Below are positions 7,001 through 7,182 of a stretch of 7,182 nt of DNA, piece after piece. Position 1 is the stretch's first letter. Each line of letters begins with the position of its first letter. The stretch spans positions 1 through 7,182 of the forward strand of contig CABQKL010000090.1 of the NCBI GenBank assembly GCA_902464645.1. Reading direction: 5' to 3'. The translations under genes and the position numbers were made by a program. The stretch comes from an uncultured Collinsella sp. GTDB lineage: Bacteria; Actinomycetota; Coriobacteriia; Coriobacteriales; Coriobacteriaceae. The notes beneath the pieces were generated by a model, which had not been told where the DNA came from, did no database searches, and saw nothing but the letters and a program-made list of their open reading frames with translations.

Positions 7001-7182
7001 ACCGGTAACGGCAAACGCCAATCTGCTGGGCGCGGGAGCATTAAATTCCTGCACCTCGGGGTCAAAGCCGTGGTTGCGGAAAATCTGAGCGATATCCTCG
7101 GCAGCCAGGCGCTCTTCTTCACTGCACGCCGGCGTAATGCCGGTGTTCTGCAGCAGGTGGTTAATATAGTTCTGGGTGTTCG
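4055..7182 (-). CDS. Membrane M28-peptidase-like protein with degenerate active site and long disordered insert (5' end outside window)
   Basis: The frame stays open to the window edge, so 1041 residues are visible and the true start is missing. The GTG at 7052-7054 is an internal Val: the 42 codons before it read like the N-terminal helix of M28 peptidases (AAEDIAQIFRNHGFDPE). Numbering from that Val as 1, membrane helices lie at about 12-31, 33-51, 113-136 and 139-163. M28 landmarks are VVAHYDSPR (His94, Asp96), GSVCNKSSVAAML (175-187, normally GANDNASGVAAML), FVATGASDCDGAG (861-873, normally FVATGAEE), INLESIGAG (891-899) and YTEDDLPYNVNPTNI (971-985, normally starting His-Thr). Residues about 197-853 are an Ala/Pro/Glu/Asp-rich, largely disordered insert with a charged helical segment (482-522), short repeats (532-577) and a basic patch (777-789). 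Four helices put all M28 pieces on one side, probably the cytoplasm. Family membership is fairly secure. Peptidase activity is doubtful because bridging Asp, general base and last His are replaced by Cys178, Ser867 and Tyr971. Confidence 0.9.
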   Translation of the reverse strand, partial: NTQNYINHLLQNTGITPACSEEERLAAEDIAQIFRNHGFDPEVQEFNAPAPSRLAFAVTGILAFAGALLMGIGGGIGLVGTLLAIVGAVLYVLERTGHPVVSRLGKTGVSQNVIAYHKASGPLASPRNRPVVVVAHYDSPRAELLAREPYAPYRALIAKLLPIATIAPAAIAILRILPLPGALKVLLWIVAILASLVALANAANIISNRFVLPYTSGSVCNKSSVAAMLGVMDNVAPYQGENEFPDDIPFDTYFGEQKRRAEEMARAAAEYAAAQQQNDYGNTVEYEEPAYTEDEYGQPIAPESEQGEASDEQIDGFEGASADETLIGVIAPEPQVQDIPDEEPVADESTAESAGEPAAAEEPEPKPKLYRNAAGNIRFGSDAIRALGMLPESCTLDYEEGEEPTFEPEPAPVAQEPAPAANTAVAPAEPVTASVAAAESDAKPALDSAAGLDILAPAAPAQVEDEIADEDYDEYPQRVSYESDTDFSAELPSTTPHADIASAFSSIGASASSFFKGALAKGKKFVDDFEEKRAAAREAAEREAIAQQQAAEVERERAAQEFEQSEAEQPEPVDVADATTSFEAPQPTSADVAEATTSFEAQQPVDGTMSFDATMTFEKQGTAIAEPLPIPDDAQDAADDSVVDEADSVEASAPEQVEAPAMEQESPAVDGAPKTDESRPYSTQIFTMPAPSDPGATVANVAPTQDETVDSLMAQISSQVPPRQQMNIPDPASAPAPSSSPLASVPDPSLPSMQQANVASRTSLFDLPDPSAQTNDPFATAQGPEPTSAPVAAPMPISSGAQPLETISAPASTGVKPQKRGLGGLFGRKKKNEQDSMSDWLGVEDDYDAKKSGRGIGSWDNFEDDDDGWKGGATSSDGASAEDMLSAVASMGDDELLGHDIWFVATGASDCDGAGMRAFLASHRDKLRGVFFINLESIGAGRLSVVTVEGEQQLLKGDRRIMNLVNKVCKSFHVDCGAFEMPYAKTDAYAALEASRRALTIAGVDGPRLACAYTEDDLPYNVNPTNIATVSEVVTEVIRRS
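5324..5461 (-). repeat. Short tandem ATTSFE repeats within the M28-like protein
   Basis: Numbering from the Val at 7054, the protein has DATTSFEA (535-542), EATTSFEA (552-559), DGTMSFDA (564-571) and DATMTFEK (570-577). The first two lie in a 17-residue unit that begins DVA and ends QP (532-546 and 549-563). The 51-nt repeat is also visible in the DNA, as two near-identical stretches each containing AAGGACGTCGT. The last two copies are diverged and more closely spaced. Threonine followed by a hydrophobic residue in an acidic setting could be a docking or phosphorylation site, but no known motif is claimed. Confidence 0.75.

Noticed and set aside
7052..7054. GTG as the start codon of the M28-like gene
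   Set aside because: The frame continues upstream to the window edge with a typical M28 N-terminal helix, and no ribosome binding site precedes this GTG; it is an internal Val.
1..7182. CRISPR array, tRNA, rRNA, insertion sequence or phage element
   Set aside because: I saw no regularly spaced identical repeats, no tRNA-like cloverleaf, no transposase frame and no terminal inverted repeats.

Overview
The window looks like chromosomal DNA from a GC-rich Gram-positive actinobacterium, most plausibly a gut member of the Coriobacteriia (Collinsella-like). The evidence is indirect: high GC, strong AAGGAG ribosome binding sites, an LPXTG-anchored surface protein built from a thioester (TQxA) domain and stacked SpaA/CnaB domains, and an Ala/Glu/Pro-rich membrane protein. 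The taxonomic call is inference from style, not from a marker gene.

Layout. Bases 1-316 hold no convincing gene. This is a comparatively AT-rich leader for the first gene, with several short repeats and dyads. Just before the start codon it has a foldable segment that could pair with the ribosome binding site. Bases 317-3748 (+) encode an 1143-residue cell-wall-anchored adhesin: signal peptide, thioester domain with Cys70 and Gln128, six SpaA/CnaB-like domains, an unrecognised C-terminal domain, then LPATG, a membrane helix and a basic tail. Bases 3758-3793 form a strong hairpin between convergent genes; its U-rich flank serves the minus strand. Bases 3814-4032 (-) encode a 72-residue single-pass membrane protein, starting 22 nt after the stop of the gene before it. 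Bases 4055-7182 (-) are a large membrane protein whose N-terminus lies beyond the right edge of the window. Its ends together make an M28 (zinc aminopeptidase) fold, but a disordered insert of about 650 residues splits it, and most of the metal and catalytic positions are substituted.

How the genes fit together. The adhesin is a self-contained unit. It should be exported by Sec, stiffened by intramolecular isopeptide bonds and attached to peptidoglycan by a sortase that is not in this window. The thioester predicts covalent attachment to a host or surface ligand. The two minus-strand genes look like the end of one operon with a shared terminator. Nothing ties them functionally to the adhesin. 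The points most worth following are the predicted covalent adhesin with its structured leader, and the membrane-bound pseudo-peptidase with its repeat-bearing insert and small membrane partner.
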